Shown here piece after piece: positions 7,740 to 16,294 of a stretch of DNA of 64,000 bases. How positions within the stretch are numbered: the stretch's first letter is position 1; each line of letters opens with the position of its first letter. The notes beneath the pieces are model-generated. The model was not told the origin of the DNA and searched no databases. It saw nothing but the letters and a program-made list of their open reading frames with translations. Both the position numbers and the translations under genes were made by a program. The DNA is from Oleiagrimonas sp963821885 (GTDB taxonomy: Bacteria; Pseudomonadota; Gammaproteobacteria; Xanthomonadales; Rhodanobacteraceae): positions 1-64,000 of the forward strand of contig CAWGFN010000005.1 of the NCBI GenBank assembly GCA_963821885.1, read 5' to 3'.

Positions 7740-10091
7740 TCAGAACGGCAGCTTGAGTGACGAATCGACCGCCAGCAGCTGCTGGCGGAATGCGTCCTGG
7801 ATGCGCTTGAGGGCGGCCTCGTCGTCGGCATCGAAGCGCAGTACCAGCACCGGCGTGGTGTTGGAGGCCCGCACCAGTCCCCAGCCGTCCTTCCAGTCCG
7901 CGCGCAGTCCGTCGATGGTGGTCAGGCGCGCGCCCTCGAACTCCGCCTTCTGACGGAACTTCTCGATGAAGGCGTAGTGCTCGCCTTCCTGCATCGGAAT
8001 CTTCAGTTCCGGCGTCGACACGCCCTTGGGCAGGGTGGCGAAAATCGCCTCCGGCGTGCGCTCCTCGGGATCGCTGGCGATGATTTCCATCAGTCGCGCC
8101 GCGGCATAGATGCCGTCGTCGAAGCCGTACCAACGCTCGCGGAAGAAGAAGTGTCCGCTCATCTCGCCGGCGAGCAGGGCCTCGGTCTCGCGCATCTTGG
8201 CCTTGATCAGCGAGTGTCCGGTGCGCCACATCAGCGGACTGCCGCCGACGTTGAGAATGTCGCTCTGCAGGTGTCCGGTGCACTTGACGTCGTAGATGAT
8301 CGTCGCGCCCGGGTTGCGCGTGAGCACGTCTCGCGCGAACAGCATCAGCAGGCGATCGGGATAGATGATCTCGCCCTCGCGCGTGACCACGCCCAGGCGA
8401 TCGCCATCGCCGTCGAAGGCCACGCCCAGGTCCGCGTCCATGCTCTTGACCGAAAGGATCAGATCCTGGAGGTTCTCGGGATCGGACGGGTCGGGGTGAT
8501 GGTTGGGGAACTGGCCGTCCACCTCGCAGTACAACGGGATCACCTGGCAACCGATGGCCTGCAGGACCTGTGGGCCGATGGCGCCGGCAATGCCGTTGCC
8601 CGCGTCCACCACCACCTTCAGCGGCCGCTCGGCCTGCACGTCGTCGGCGATGCGGTCGATGTATTCGCCGACCACGTCAAGTCGCCGGATGTTGCCCAGG
8701 CCACCGCGCCTCAGCTGGTTTCCGGCGATGCGCTCGTAGATCTCCTGGATCGTGCCCTCGGACAGCGTCTCGCCGCCGACCACGATCTTGAATCCGTTGT
8801 AGTCGGGTGGGTTGTGGCTTCCGGTCACGGCGATGCCGGATCCGGTGTTGAAGTGGTAGGTGGCGAAATAGACCAGTGGCGTGGGCACCGAACCGATGTC
8901 GATCACGTCCACGCCGGCTTCGCGCAGGCCCTCTCCCAACGCCTCGGCCAGCTCCGGTCCCGACAGGCGCCCATCGCGGCCAATGACGATCTCGCCCAGC
9001 TCGCGCTCGCGCATCATGGTGCCGACGGCCTGTCCGATCAGCCGCGCGACGTCCGCGTCCAGGCTCTTGCCGACCACGCCGCGTATGTCATAGGCGCGGA
9101 AGATGCTCTGGTCCAGTTCCTTGGGCGGTGCATCGACGACCGTGGCCGCCTCTTCGGTCGCGCTGGCCTTGGCCCGCTCGGCGGCGGCCTGCCTGTCCGA
9201 GAGCTCGCCCAGCGTGCTCCCATCTTCCTCGTCGCTGGCCCGTTCCGCGGCCCGCGCGCTGCGCATGAACTGCAACAGCAGCAGCACACCCACGCCCAGG
9301 CAGGCCAGGGTCAGGGCGATACCGGCAAACAACGACCCGGGCAGCACGATCCAGGCCTGCGGCAGGGCGGCCACCACGCGCAAGCGCGTGCCGGCAATCG
9401 GCTTGCCGATGGCGTTCTCGGGCACGATCGCATTGCTGCGACCGATGCTGTAGAGCAGCAGCCCGTCGCTGTCCTCGCCCAGGCGAAGATCGAGTCGGCC
9501 ATCGCCGATGTCCAGCGATTCGAACACATCGCGCGCGTTGTCGAAGGGCAGCTCCACCCAGGCAAAGCCGATGGTCTGATCCTTGTCGGTCACCGCGCGC
9601 GCCATGGTCAGGGCCACCTTGCCGCGGTTCACGGCACCCTGCATCGGCGGCGGATTGGCGCTGCTCTGTGCGGCCAGCAGCTGCGCGGCGCGCGAGTAGC
9701 CGAAATGGTCGTAATTGGCGTGCACCACCTCGTCCAGGGTGGCGCTGTAGAACACCACCGTGGCCCTGGGCACCGTCAAGGCAAGCTGGTTGGCGGCCGC
9801 CGTCCGGCCCATCGCATCGTTCTGTTCCAGGTCGGCGATGATCCGCGGATTCTTCAGCGCGGCCTCGACCTTGCCGCGCTCGGCCGCCAGCTGCGTGTCG
9901 AGCCGCGACACGACCGTCTGCTGCGCCACGTGCACCATGCGTGCCTGGCTGCTGCGCATGCCGATCAGCCAGGTCTGCCAGGCACAGAACAGCGCCAGCA
10001 CGACCAGCAAGGTACCGGCCGCCAGTGACCACAGGCGGGCCAGCGTCTTGCCGATCGATTCCTTTTGCAGATGTCCCGCGAACTTCTTCAT
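7740..10091 (-). CDS. algC: phosphomannomutase/phosphoglucomutase with membrane-bound sensor-like N-terminus
   Basis: Interconverts mannose/glucose 1- and 6-phosphates for exopolysaccharide and LPS precursors. The C-terminal ~450 residues are a complete alpha-D-phosphohexomutase: catalytic Ser at about 425 in TGSHNP, metal-binding DGDGDR, sugar-binding GEMSGH and phosphate-binding RASNTTP. Unlike the classical ~450-aa enzyme, this 783-residue protein carries a membrane segment (about residues 16-36), a ~200-residue probably periplasmic region, and a second membrane segment (PGSLFAGIALTLACLGVGVLLLL). The ATG at 10091 has GGAGGGA upstream and lies 19 bases after dut. The order coaBC-dut-algC matches Pseudomonas. 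The soluble xanA-type enzyme could be a separate gene elsewhere. Confidence 0.92.
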   Translation of the reverse strand: MKKFAGHLQKESIGKTLARLWSLAAGTLLVVLALFCAWQTWLIGMRSSQARMVHVAQQTVVSRLDTQLAAERGKVEAALKNPRIIADLEQNDAMGRTAAANQLALTVPRATVVFYSATLDEVVHANYDHFGYSRAAQLLAAQSSANPPPMQGAVNRGKVALTMARAVTDKDQTIGFAWVELPFDNARDVFESLDIGDGRLDLRLGEDSDGLLLYSIGRSNAIVPENAIGKPIAGTRLRVVAALPQAWIVLPGSLFAGIALTLACLGVGVLLLLQFMRSARAAERASDEEDGSTLGELSDRQAAAERAKASATEEAATVVDAPPKELDQSIFRAYDIRGVVGKSLDADVARLIGQAVGTMMRERELGEIVIGRDGRLSGPELAEALGEGLREAGVDVIDIGSVPTPLVYFATYHFNTGSGIAVTGSHNPPDYNGFKIVVGGETLSEGTIQEIYERIAGNQLRRGGLGNIRRLDVVGEYIDRIADDVQAERPLKVVVDAGNGIAGAIGPQVLQAIGCQVIPLYCEVDGQFPNHHPDPSDPENLQDLILSVKSMDADLGVAFDGDGDRLGVVTREGEIIYPDRLLMLFARDVLTRNPGATIIYDVKCTGHLQSDILNVGGSPLMWRTGHSLIKAKMRETEALLAGEMSGHFFFRERWYGFDDGIYAAARLMEIIASDPEERTPEAIFATLPKGVSTPELKIPMQEGEHYAFIEKFRQKAEFEGARLTTIDGLRADWKDGWGLVRASNTTPVLVLRFDADDEAALKRIQDAFRQQLLAVDSSLKLPF

Positions 10092-10110
10092 CCCTTCCCT
10101 CCGGTCCGGG

Positions 10111-10566
10111 TCAGGCGACGCCGGTGGATCCGAACCCACCGCTGCCGCGCAAGCTCGGATCGAATGATTCCACCACGTCTAGGCGTGCCCGCGCCACCGG
10201 CATGAACACCAGCTGCGCGATGCGGTCGCCCGGCTGCATGGTGAAGGCCTCGCCCGAGCGGTTCCAGCAGGAGATCATCAATGGACCCTGATAATCGGCG
10301 TCGATCAGCCCCACCAGGTTGCCCAGCACCAGTCCATGCTTGTGCCCGAGCCCCGAACGGGGAAGGATCACCGCGCACCAGCCTGGATCGCCGATGTGGA
10401 TGGCCAGGCCGCTGGGCACCAGCTCGCTCTGGCCCGGTTCAAGGGTCAGCGGCGCCTCGATGGCCGCCCGCAGGTCCATGCCCGCGCTGCCGTCGGTGGC
10501 ATAGGCCGGCAGAGGGTAGTCCTGGCCCATGCGCGGGTCGAGAATCTTCAGTTGGACATCGATCAT
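10111..10566 (-). CDS. dut: dUTP diphosphatase
   Basis: Homotrimeric dUTPase, 151 residues, which removes dUTP and supplies dUMP for thymidylate synthesis. The five family motifs can be followed: GSAGMDLRA, LPRSGLGHKHG, GLIDADYQG, RIAQLVF and the C-terminal glycine-rich GSGGFGSTG. The start overlaps the coaBC stop by four bases (ATGA), which indicates translational coupling. Confidence 0.97.
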   Translation of the reverse strand: MIDVQLKILDPRMGQDYPLPAYATDGSAGMDLRAAIEAPLTLEPGQSELVPSGLAIHIGDPGWCAVILPRSGLGHKHGLVLGNLVGLIDADYQGPLMISCWNRSGEAFTMQPGDRIAQLVFMPVARARLDVVESFDPSLRGSGGFGSTGVA

Positions 10567-11780
10567 GTGGCTTTGGCTGCTCGTCCGGCGTTGAATTGTC
10601 CCGCGATGCGCGTCACCAGGGCCTGCGCCAGTTCACGCTTGCCGCGGCGCGCAAGCGCCTCGCTGCCGCCTTTCCACAGCAGCGTCAGGGCATTGTCCTC
10701 GCTCTCGAAGCCGAGTCCGTCGCCAACCCGGTTGGCGGCGATCATGTCCAGCCCCTTGCGCTCCAGTTTCCCCTGCGCATAGGTCTCCACGTCATCGGTC
10801 TCGGCCGCGAAGCCGACCAGGAAAGGTCGCGGGTCCAGGCCGGCCAGCGCAGCGAGGATATCCGGATTCTCGACCAACTCCAGCGTCAGGGGCCTGCCTT
10901 CGGCCTTCTTGATCTTGCCCCGGGCCACGTCGGCCGGCCGGTAGTCGCCGACCGCGGCCACGCCGATGTAGATGTCGCTGTGCGCGGCCTGCTCGAGCAC
11001 CGCGTCGTGCATCTGCCTTGCGTTGCGCACGTCGATGCGCCGCTCGATGCCCGGCGGCGTCGCCAGGGACACGGGACCGGCCACCAGGCACACCCGCGCG
11101 CCCGCCGCGGCCGCCTGTTCGGCCACCGCGAAACCCATGCGGCCGGAACTCCGGTTGCCGAGGAAGCGCACCGGGTCGATGTCCTCGTAGGTCGGGCCGG
11201 CGCTGACCAGCACGCTCACGCCGGCAAGCTCCCCTGTGGCAAGGCCCGCGGCCAGCGCGTCGCGCAGGGCCCCGGGTTCTGACATGCGTCCGGCGCCGGT
11301 CTCGCCACAGGCCTGGTCGCCACTGTCCGGACCGTGTACCTGCACGCCGCGATCGCGCAGCACCTGCATGTTGGCCTGTACCGCCGGGTGATTCCACATC
11401 TGCTGATTCATCGCCGGCGCCACGTGCAGCGGCGCGGCGCTGGCCAGGCACAGGGTGGTCAGCAGGTCATTGGCCATGCCGTGCGCCAGGCGCGCCAGCA
11501 GGTCGGCCGATGCCGGCGCCACCAGGATGGCCTCGGCCCAGCGCGCCAGCTCGATATGGCCCATCGCGGCCTCGGCCTGCTGGTCCCACAGGCTGGTCCG
11601 CACCGGCTGCCCGGAGAGCGCCTGGAAGGTGGTCGCGGTGACGAAATGTTCCGCGCCCGCGGTCAACACCACCCGCACCTCGGCACCGGCCTCGCGCAAG
11701 CGACGCACCAGCTCGCATGCCTTGTAGGCGGCGATGCCGCCGGAAACGCCGAGCAGGATGCGGCGCTGGGCCAGGCTCAT
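10563..11780 (-). CDS. coaBC: bifunctional phosphopantothenoylcysteine decarboxylase / phosphopantothenate-cysteine ligase
   Basis: Two consecutive steps of coenzyme A synthesis in one 405-residue protein. The N-terminal flavoprotein CoaC domain shows LLGVSGGIAAYKA and the substrate-clamp motif PAMNQQMW. The C-terminal CoaB domain shows VSAGPTYEDIDPVR, FLGNRSSGRMG and AAVGDYRP. I chose the ATG at 11780 (MSLAQRRILLGVSGG); the frame is open further upstream but that stretch is low-complexity and reaches into the radC promoter region. First gene of the coaBC-dut-algC operon and divergent from radC. Confidence 0.96.
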   Translation of the reverse strand: MSLAQRRILLGVSGGIAAYKACELVRRLREAGAEVRVVLTAGAEHFVTATTFQALSGQPVRTSLWDQQAEAAMGHIELARWAEAILVAPASADLLARLAHGMANDLLTTLCLASAAPLHVAPAMNQQMWNHPAVQANMQVLRDRGVQVHGPDSGDQACGETGAGRMSEPGALRDALAAGLATGELAGVSVLVSAGPTYEDIDPVRFLGNRSSGRMGFAVAEQAAAAGARVCLVAGPVSLATPPGIERRIDVRNARQMHDAVLEQAAHSDIYIGVAAVGDYRPADVARGKIKKAEGRPLTLELVENPDILAALAGLDPRPFLVGFAAETDDVETYAQGKLERKGLDMIAANRVGDGLGFESEDNALTLLWKGGSEALARRGKRELAQALVTRIAGQFNAGRAAKAT

Positions 11781-11898
11781 GTCGGTACTCGCTGACAAAC
11801 GTGCAAGGCCGTAGCTTACCGGATTCGCGTGGCCACGCCGCTGCCTGCGCGCCGACGTCTCGCCCAAGCTGATGGCTTACCGGACACTGGAAGCGTGC

Positions 11899-12564
11899 AT
11901 GAGCATCTGCGACTGGCCCGTGGGCGAACAGCCGCGCGAACGGCTGATGCAGCACGGCGCGAAGGCACTGAGCGACGCCGAACTGCTGGCGGTCCTGCTG
12001 GGCAGCGGCGTGCGTGGCAAGGATGCCGTGACCCTGGGCCGCGAGCTGCTGGAAACCAGCGGCGGCCTTTCCGCCCTGCTTGGCAGCGAACCCCCGCGGC
12101 TGCACGGCCTCGGTCCGGCCAAGCATGCGCGGCTGGCCGCCTGCATGGAACTGGCGCGTCGCGCGCTGGGCGAGGACCTCAAGCGCGGCGAACCGCTGCG
12201 CGATCCCGTCGACAGCGCGGCCTACCTCAAGGCGCGCCTGCGCCACCTGCCGCACGAAGTGTTTGCCTGCCTGTACCTGGACAATCGCCATCGCGTGCTG
12301 GGCTTCGAGGAGCTGTTCCGCGGCACCATCGATGGCGCCAGCGTGCATGCCCGCGAGGTGGTGCGCGCCTGCATGCACCACAACGCGGCCGCGGTGATCT
12401 TCGCCCACAACCATCCCTCCGGGGTCGCCGAACCCAGCCGGGCCGACCGCGACCTGACCCTGCACCTGCGTGACGCCCTGCGCATGATCGACGTGCGCGT
12501 GCTCGACCACATCGTGGTCGGCAGCGGCCTGCCGGTCTCGCTGGCCTCGCGCGGCCTGATCTGA
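11899..12564 (+). CDS. radC: RadC family JAB-domain protein
   Basis: 221 residues. An N-terminal helix-hairpin-helix-like region (LSDAELLAVLLGSG) is followed by an MPN/JAB domain. The zinc-binding motif HNHPSGVAEPSRAD near the C-terminus gives the JAMM signature HxHPSG...D. The family was once called a DNA-repair protein, but its biochemical role is unsettled. The ATG at 11899 (MSICDWPVGEQPRERL) matches the usual N-terminus; an in-frame ATG at 11872 adds nine residues. Divergent from coaBC, as in many gammaproteobacteria. Confidence 0.94.
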   Translation: MSICDWPVGEQPRERLMQHGAKALSDAELLAVLLGSGVRGKDAVTLGRELLETSGGLSALLGSEPPRLHGLGPAKHARLAACMELARRALGEDLKRGEPLRDPVDSAAYLKARLRHLPHEVFACLYLDNRHRVLGFEELFRGTIDGASVHAREVVRACMHHNAAAVIFAHNHPSGVAEPSRADRDLTLHLRDALRMIDVRVLDHIVVGSGLPVSLASRGLI

Positions 12565-12570
12565 AACGCG

Positions 12571-12603
12571 CCAAAGAAAAGGGCGTGGCCGGTGGCCACG
12601 CCC
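12571..12603 (-). terminator. strong intrinsic terminator oriented to the minus strand
   Basis: A perfect 10-bp GC stem (GGGCGTGGCC / GGCCACGCCC) with a 3-base loop occupies 12581-12603. Read on the minus strand it is followed by TTTTCTTT, the classical intrinsic form. On the plus strand (downstream of radC) it is followed by nine G residues and has no T-tract. No minus-strand coding sequence lies upstream of it before argS, so its transcript is unexplained. Confidence 0.7.
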
Positions 12604-12793
12604 AGGGGGGGGGACAGTCGCAAACAACAGGAGGGAGATCCGCGAGAACCGGGCGAGCGGGGGAGCGCACTTCCCGGGTCACGGCACGCAACGCCGCCGC
12701 GTCTCGTGCCACGCATAGTTTCTCCGCCACGCATGACCGGTGTATGACAACCACCGCACGGAAGCCGCCGGCCGATGCGCCGGGCTGTGCGAG

Positions 12794-12802
12794 TTATGCA
12801 CA
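12794..12802 (+). promoter_or_regulatory. DnaA-box match (TTATGCACA)
   Basis: TTATGCACA fits the consensus TTATNCACA exactly and sits at the edge of the AT-rich core of the radC-argS spacer. It could be a DnaA-binding site or a chance match. Confidence 0.4.
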
Positions 12803-12957
12803 ATTTCACAAAACGGTCACTTACGCATTTAATCTCAACAACAAATCTAGATTGGTACTGTAATACATTGTATTGAATGTATTTATTGCGCTTGATGCCC
12901 GGCAACGCGGCGCATGCCACCCGGCGCGCCCGGCGACCGTCGATCTTGCCCACAGAG

Positions 12958-12966
12958 TTATCCACA
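12958..12966 (+). promoter_or_regulatory. DnaA-box match (TTATCCACA)
   Basis: TTATCCACA is the strongest form of the DnaA box. It lies in the same orientation as the match at 12794, 164 bases away, and 117 bases upstream of argS. Confidence 0.45.
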
Positions 12967-13082
12967 GGCCATGAAGACGCCCGTGACGGGCATGAAATTG
13001 TCAGGCGCAGCGCCGCTTTGCGCATTTCCGCGCACGCGCCGGGCTGCTAGCATGAGCGCTCCCGCGACCACCTGATGACCTC

Positions 13083-14771
13083 GTGAAACAACAGCTCCAC
13101 GACCTGGTGCTGCAGGCCTTTGCCGCCCTGCAGCACGCCCAGACCCTGCCTGCCGACATCGACGCGCCCGATTTCGTCATCGAGCGCGCGCGCAGCCGCG
13201 ACCATGGCGATTTCGCCACCAACGCGGCGATGCTGCTGGCGCGTCCGGCACGCCGCAATCCGCGCGAACTGGCGCAAGCCCTGGTCGCGGCGCTGCCCGA
13301 CAGCCCGTTGATCGATCGCGTGGAGATCGCCGGCCCGGGCTTCATCAACTTCTTCCTGGCGCCCGCCGCCTATCACGCCGAGATCGGCCAGGTCCTCGAC
13401 CGCGGCGTCCACTATGGCCACAACGGCAGCGGCGACGGCCGCGTGGTCGGCGTGGAATTCGTCTCCGCCAATCCGACCGGCCCGTTGCATGTCGGCCACG
13501 GACGCAACGCGGCCCTGGGCGACTGCATCGCACGGCTGCTGGACGCCAGCGGCTGGGACGTGCGCCGCGAGTTCTACTACAACGACGCCGGCGTGCAGAT
13601 CCAGAACCTGGCCATCTCGGTGCAGGCGCGCGCGCGCGGCCTGTCGCCCGACGACGACGCCTGGCCGGAGGATGGTTATCGCGGCGAGTACATCGCCGAC
13701 GTGGCGCGCGCGTACCTCGCCGGCGAATCGGTCGCCGCCGACGATCGCACCGTCACCGGCGCCGCCGATGCCGAGGACCTGGACGCCATCCGCGACTTCG
13801 CCGTGGCCTACCTGCGCCACGAGCAGGATCTGGACCTCAAGGCCTTCGCCATCCACTTCGACGTGTACTTCCTGGAATCGTCGCTGTATTCCGGCGGCCA
13901 GGTGGAGGACACGGTGCGCGAGCTGGTGGCCCACGGCCACACCTACGAGGAGGGCGGCGCGCTGTGGCTGCGCACCACCGATTTCGGCGACGACAAGGAC
14001 CGCGTGATGCGCAAGTCCGACGGCACCTTCACGTATTTCGTGCCGGACGTGGCCTACCACCGCAACAAGTGGCAGCGCGGCTACCAGCGCGCCATCACCG
14101 TGCTCGGCGCCGATCACCACGGCTCGCTGACGCGCGTGAAGGCCGGCCTGCAGGCGCTCGACGCCGGCATCCCCAAGGGCTATCCGGACTACATGCTGTA
14201 CCAGATGGTCACCGTGATGCGCGGCGGCGAGGAGGTGAAGATCTCCAAGCGCGCGGGCAGCTACGTGACCCTGCGCGACCTCATCGACGAGGTCGGCAAG
14301 GACGCCACGCGCTACTTCCTGATCGCGCGCAAGGGCGACTCGCAGCTGACCTTCGACGTCGACCTGGCGCGCTCGCAGTCCAACGACAACCCGGTCTACT
14401 ACATCCAGTACGCGCACGCCCGCGTGTGCAGCGTGCTGGCGCAGTGCCGCGACAAGGGCCTAGCGTTCGACCCCGGCGTCGGGCGCAAACACCTGTCCCG
14501 CCTGGACAACGAACACGAGCAGGCGCTGATGACCGAGATCTCGCGCTATCCGGAGATCGTCGAGTCCGCCGCCGCGACACTTGAACCGCACCTGCTGGCC
14601 AACTGGCTGCGCGAACTGGCGCAGGCCTTCCACACCTACTACAACTCGCACCAGTTCCTGGTCGACGACGACGACCTGCGGCAGGCACGCCTGACCCTGG
14701 TCATCGCCACCCGCCAGGTGCTGGCCAACGGACTGGACCTGCTGGGCCTGTCGGCCCCGGAGAGCATGTAA
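13083..14771 (+). CDS. argS: arginyl-tRNA synthetase
   Basis: Class I synthetase of 562 residues that charges tRNA-Arg. Visible features are the N-terminal additional domain, the HIGH-type motif HVGHGRN in NPTGPLHVGHGRN, and the KMSK-type region EEVKISKRAG. The C-terminal half is the helical DALR anticodon-binding domain (ending in RQVLANGLDLLGLSAPE), which carries the NPVYYIQYAHAR motif. Translation starts at a GTG; no strong Shine-Dalgarno is visible, which weakens the exact start. Its TAA overlaps the ATG of the SPOR gene by one base. Confidence 0.96.
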   Translation: MKQQLHDLVLQAFAALQHAQTLPADIDAPDFVIERARSRDHGDFATNAAMLLARPARRNPRELAQALVAALPDSPLIDRVEIAGPGFINFFLAPAAYHAEIGQVLDRGVHYGHNGSGDGRVVGVEFVSANPTGPLHVGHGRNAALGDCIARLLDASGWDVRREFYYNDAGVQIQNLAISVQARARGLSPDDDAWPEDGYRGEYIADVARAYLAGESVAADDRTVTGAADAEDLDAIRDFAVAYLRHEQDLDLKAFAIHFDVYFLESSLYSGGQVEDTVRELVAHGHTYEEGGALWLRTTDFGDDKDRVMRKSDGTFTYFVPDVAYHRNKWQRGYQRAITVLGADHHGSLTRVKAGLQALDAGIPKGYPDYMLYQMVTVMRGGEEVKISKRAGSYVTLRDLIDEVGKDATRYFLIARKGDSQLTFDVDLARSQSNDNPVYYIQYAHARVCSVLAQCRDKGLAFDPGVGRKHLSRLDNEHEQALMTEISRYPEIVESAAATLEPHLLANWLRELAQAFHTYYNSHQFLVDDDDLRQARLTLVIATRQVLANGLDLLGLSAPESM

Positions 14772-15349
14772 TGGCACCTCGCAAGAGCAAGCAGGCCGTG
14801 CGCAACGGCGGTTTCCCGGCCTGGGGCTGGATCCTCATCGGCCTGGTCATCGGCGCCCTGCTGATGGGCATGGCCATCCGCGGCGGCTGGCTGCCCATGG
14901 GCCGCAAGCACAACGGCCCCGAACCCAACCCCAACGCGTCGGTGCCGCGCAGCAGCGAACCGGGCGTCGCCGACAAGGGCACCAGCCCGGCCAAGAAGCC
15001 CAGCTACGACTTCTACAAGGTGCTGCCGGAGAAGGAAGTGGTCATTCCGGACGCCGAGATCAGTCGCCGCGCCAAGGCCGAGGAACAGCCCGGCAATACG
15101 CCGGCCACCGCCGACAGCGGTGGCTACCTGCTGCAGGTCGGATCGTTCCCCAATGCCGCCGATGCCGAAGCCATGAAGGCGCGGCTGGCGCTGCAGGGTT
15201 TCGTCGCCAAGGTGCAGCCGGTGACCATCAACGGCCAGACCTGGAACCGCGTGCGCGTGGGTCCATATGCCTCGGCGGCCAAGCTGGAGGCGGACAAGCG
15301 GCGCCTGGACGCGGCCGGCATCAAGGCGATCGCGCTGAAGGAGCACTGA
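14771..15349 (+). CDS. FtsN-like SPOR domain membrane protein
   Basis: A 192-residue single-pass protein. A basic cytoplasmic N-terminus is followed by one membrane helix (WGWILIGLVIGALLMGMAI, about residues 18-36), a Pro/Ser-rich linker and a C-terminal SPOR domain (YLLQVGSFPNAADAEAMKARLALQGF ... WNRVRVGPYASAAKLEADKRRL). SPOR domains bind glycan strands lacking stem peptides at the division septum. The topology and argS linkage match FtsN-type proteins, but the sequence alone does not prove it is the essential FtsN. The start overlaps argS (TAATG), so the pair is coupled. Confidence 0.9.
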   Translation: MAPRKSKQAVRNGGFPAWGWILIGLVIGALLMGMAIRGGWLPMGRKHNGPEPNPNASVPRSSEPGVADKGTSPAKKPSYDFYKVLPEKEVVIPDAEISRRAKAEEQPGNTPATADSGGYLLQVGSFPNAADAEAMKARLALQGFVAKVQPVTINGQTWNRVRVGPYASAAKLEADKRRLDAAGIKAIALKEH

Positions 15350-15370
15350 TCGCCGGCTGGATGGCACCGC

Positions 15371-16294
15371 TCAGCGGCACGCCGCCGGCAGCTCGCGAGA
15401 CGCCAGGCCCGGGCCGAGGCAGGTCCAGCGTAGCGTGCGGTCGTCCGCATGCGGCGTCAGCAGCAGATGACGGCCGCGCAGTCGCGCCGCGGCCGCGGCG
15501 CCGAAATGCACGCTGATCTCGCCGTGGTCGATGTTCACGCTGTCCACGTAGGGTCCCCGGATGCTCGATGCAGCCGCCACGCCCGCCGCGGTGTTGTCGG
15601 CAGGCAGGCCACCGTGCGCATGCAGGTAGCGTTCCACCGCGCGCATGGACGGCGCGGCCAGCGCCATGCCCTGGGCAACCTGCCCGCGTACCCGATGATC
15701 ACGGTAGGCGGGGATGGCCAGCAGCGCGACCAGCGCACCGATCAGCGCCAGGCTGATGCCGCCGACGAGCAGGCCCAGCACCCAACCCGGCAGGCCGTGG
15801 CGAACCGGGGCCGGACGGGGTTTTGCCGGCGCCGGTGCCCGCGAGGCGGCGCCGGAGGCGAGGTGCGCGGCGGGGGCCGGTGACGGCCGGGGCGCGTGCC
15901 GGGCCAGCACGACCTGCAGTGGCTCCCAGGCACTGTGTCCCTGCACGCAGGCCGGGGTGTCGCCCGACACATGGCCTTCGCGCAGCGCATGGCGGGCGTA
16001 GGCCATGCTCAGCGGGCCATGGGTACTGCGTTCCAGGCGAATCCACAGGCGCGGACCGGCATCCTCGGGAAGCAGCAACACGTCGGCGCCACTGGAGACA
16101 AGCGCCTCGCGCTGGCGCCGGGCATCGTCGTAGCCGACGGCCTGCAAGGTGACGGGAAGCCTTGCCAGCACGCGCTCGCGAAAGGCCGCCGCGTCGAGCT
16201 TCAACAACACCGCCACGCGGCTCCACACCGACGGCGCGTCGCGTCCGGCGAGGACCCGCCCGGTCAGGGTCACTGAATATTTCGCGTCGGCCAT
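15371..16294 (-). CDS. GYF_2-like domain fused to a pilin-like C-terminus
   Basis: A 307-residue protein in three parts. Residues 1-85 are a compact alpha/beta region of unknown family. Residues ~86-130 (WIRLERSTHGPLSMAYARHAL ... SAWEPLQ) resemble a GYF_2/DUF4339 module with its GP and W-x-P pattern. After an Ala/Pro linker comes a hydrophobic helix running directly into AIPAYRDHRVRGQVAQG, the hallmark of type IV pilin N-termini, then a small C-terminal domain with two cysteines. It lacks the prepilin-peptidase site (Gly-Phe and Glu at +5), so it cannot be processed as an ordinary pilin. I chose the ATG at 16294 (MADAKYSVTL). Function unknown; possibly a membrane protein derived from a pilin. 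Confidence 0.8.
   Translation of the reverse strand: MADAKYSVTLTGRVLAGRDAPSVWSRVAVLLKLDAAAFRERVLARLPVTLQAVGYDDARRQREALVSSGADVLLLPEDAGPRLWIRLERSTHGPLSMAYARHALREGHVSGDTPACVQGHSAWEPLQVVLARHAPRPSPAPAAHLASGAASRAPAPAKPRPAPVRHGLPGWVLGLLVGGISLALIGALVALLAIPAYRDHRVRGQVAQGMALAAPSMRAVERYLHAHGGLPADNTAAGVAAASSIRGPYVDSVNIDHGEISVHFGAAAAARLRGRHLLLTPHADDRTLRWTCLGPGLASRELPAACR

Larger units (their letters stand above)
12604..13082. other. radC-argS intergenic region, AT-rich core with DnaA-box matches
   Basis: About 480 bp with no supportable gene. It begins with a run of nine G (12605-12613) and GC-rich sequence, passes into an AT-rich core at about 12790-12890 with locally dense TA and AA steps, and returns to GC. 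It holds two DnaA-box matches (12794 and 12958), a short palindrome GCCCGT-G-ACGGGC at 12979-12991, and an extended -10-like TGCTAGCAT at 13045-13053 that may start argS transcription. Confidence 0.7.

Noticed and set aside
12629..12660. AGGAGGGAG as a ribosome binding site of a small plus-strand gene
   Set aside because: No ATG, GTG or TTG follows at workable spacing with a sustained open frame.
12565..13082. Chromosomal replication origin
   Set aside because: Only two DnaA boxes, no dnaA, dnaN or rpmH nearby, and no 13-mer-like repeats; a DnaA-related site remains possible.
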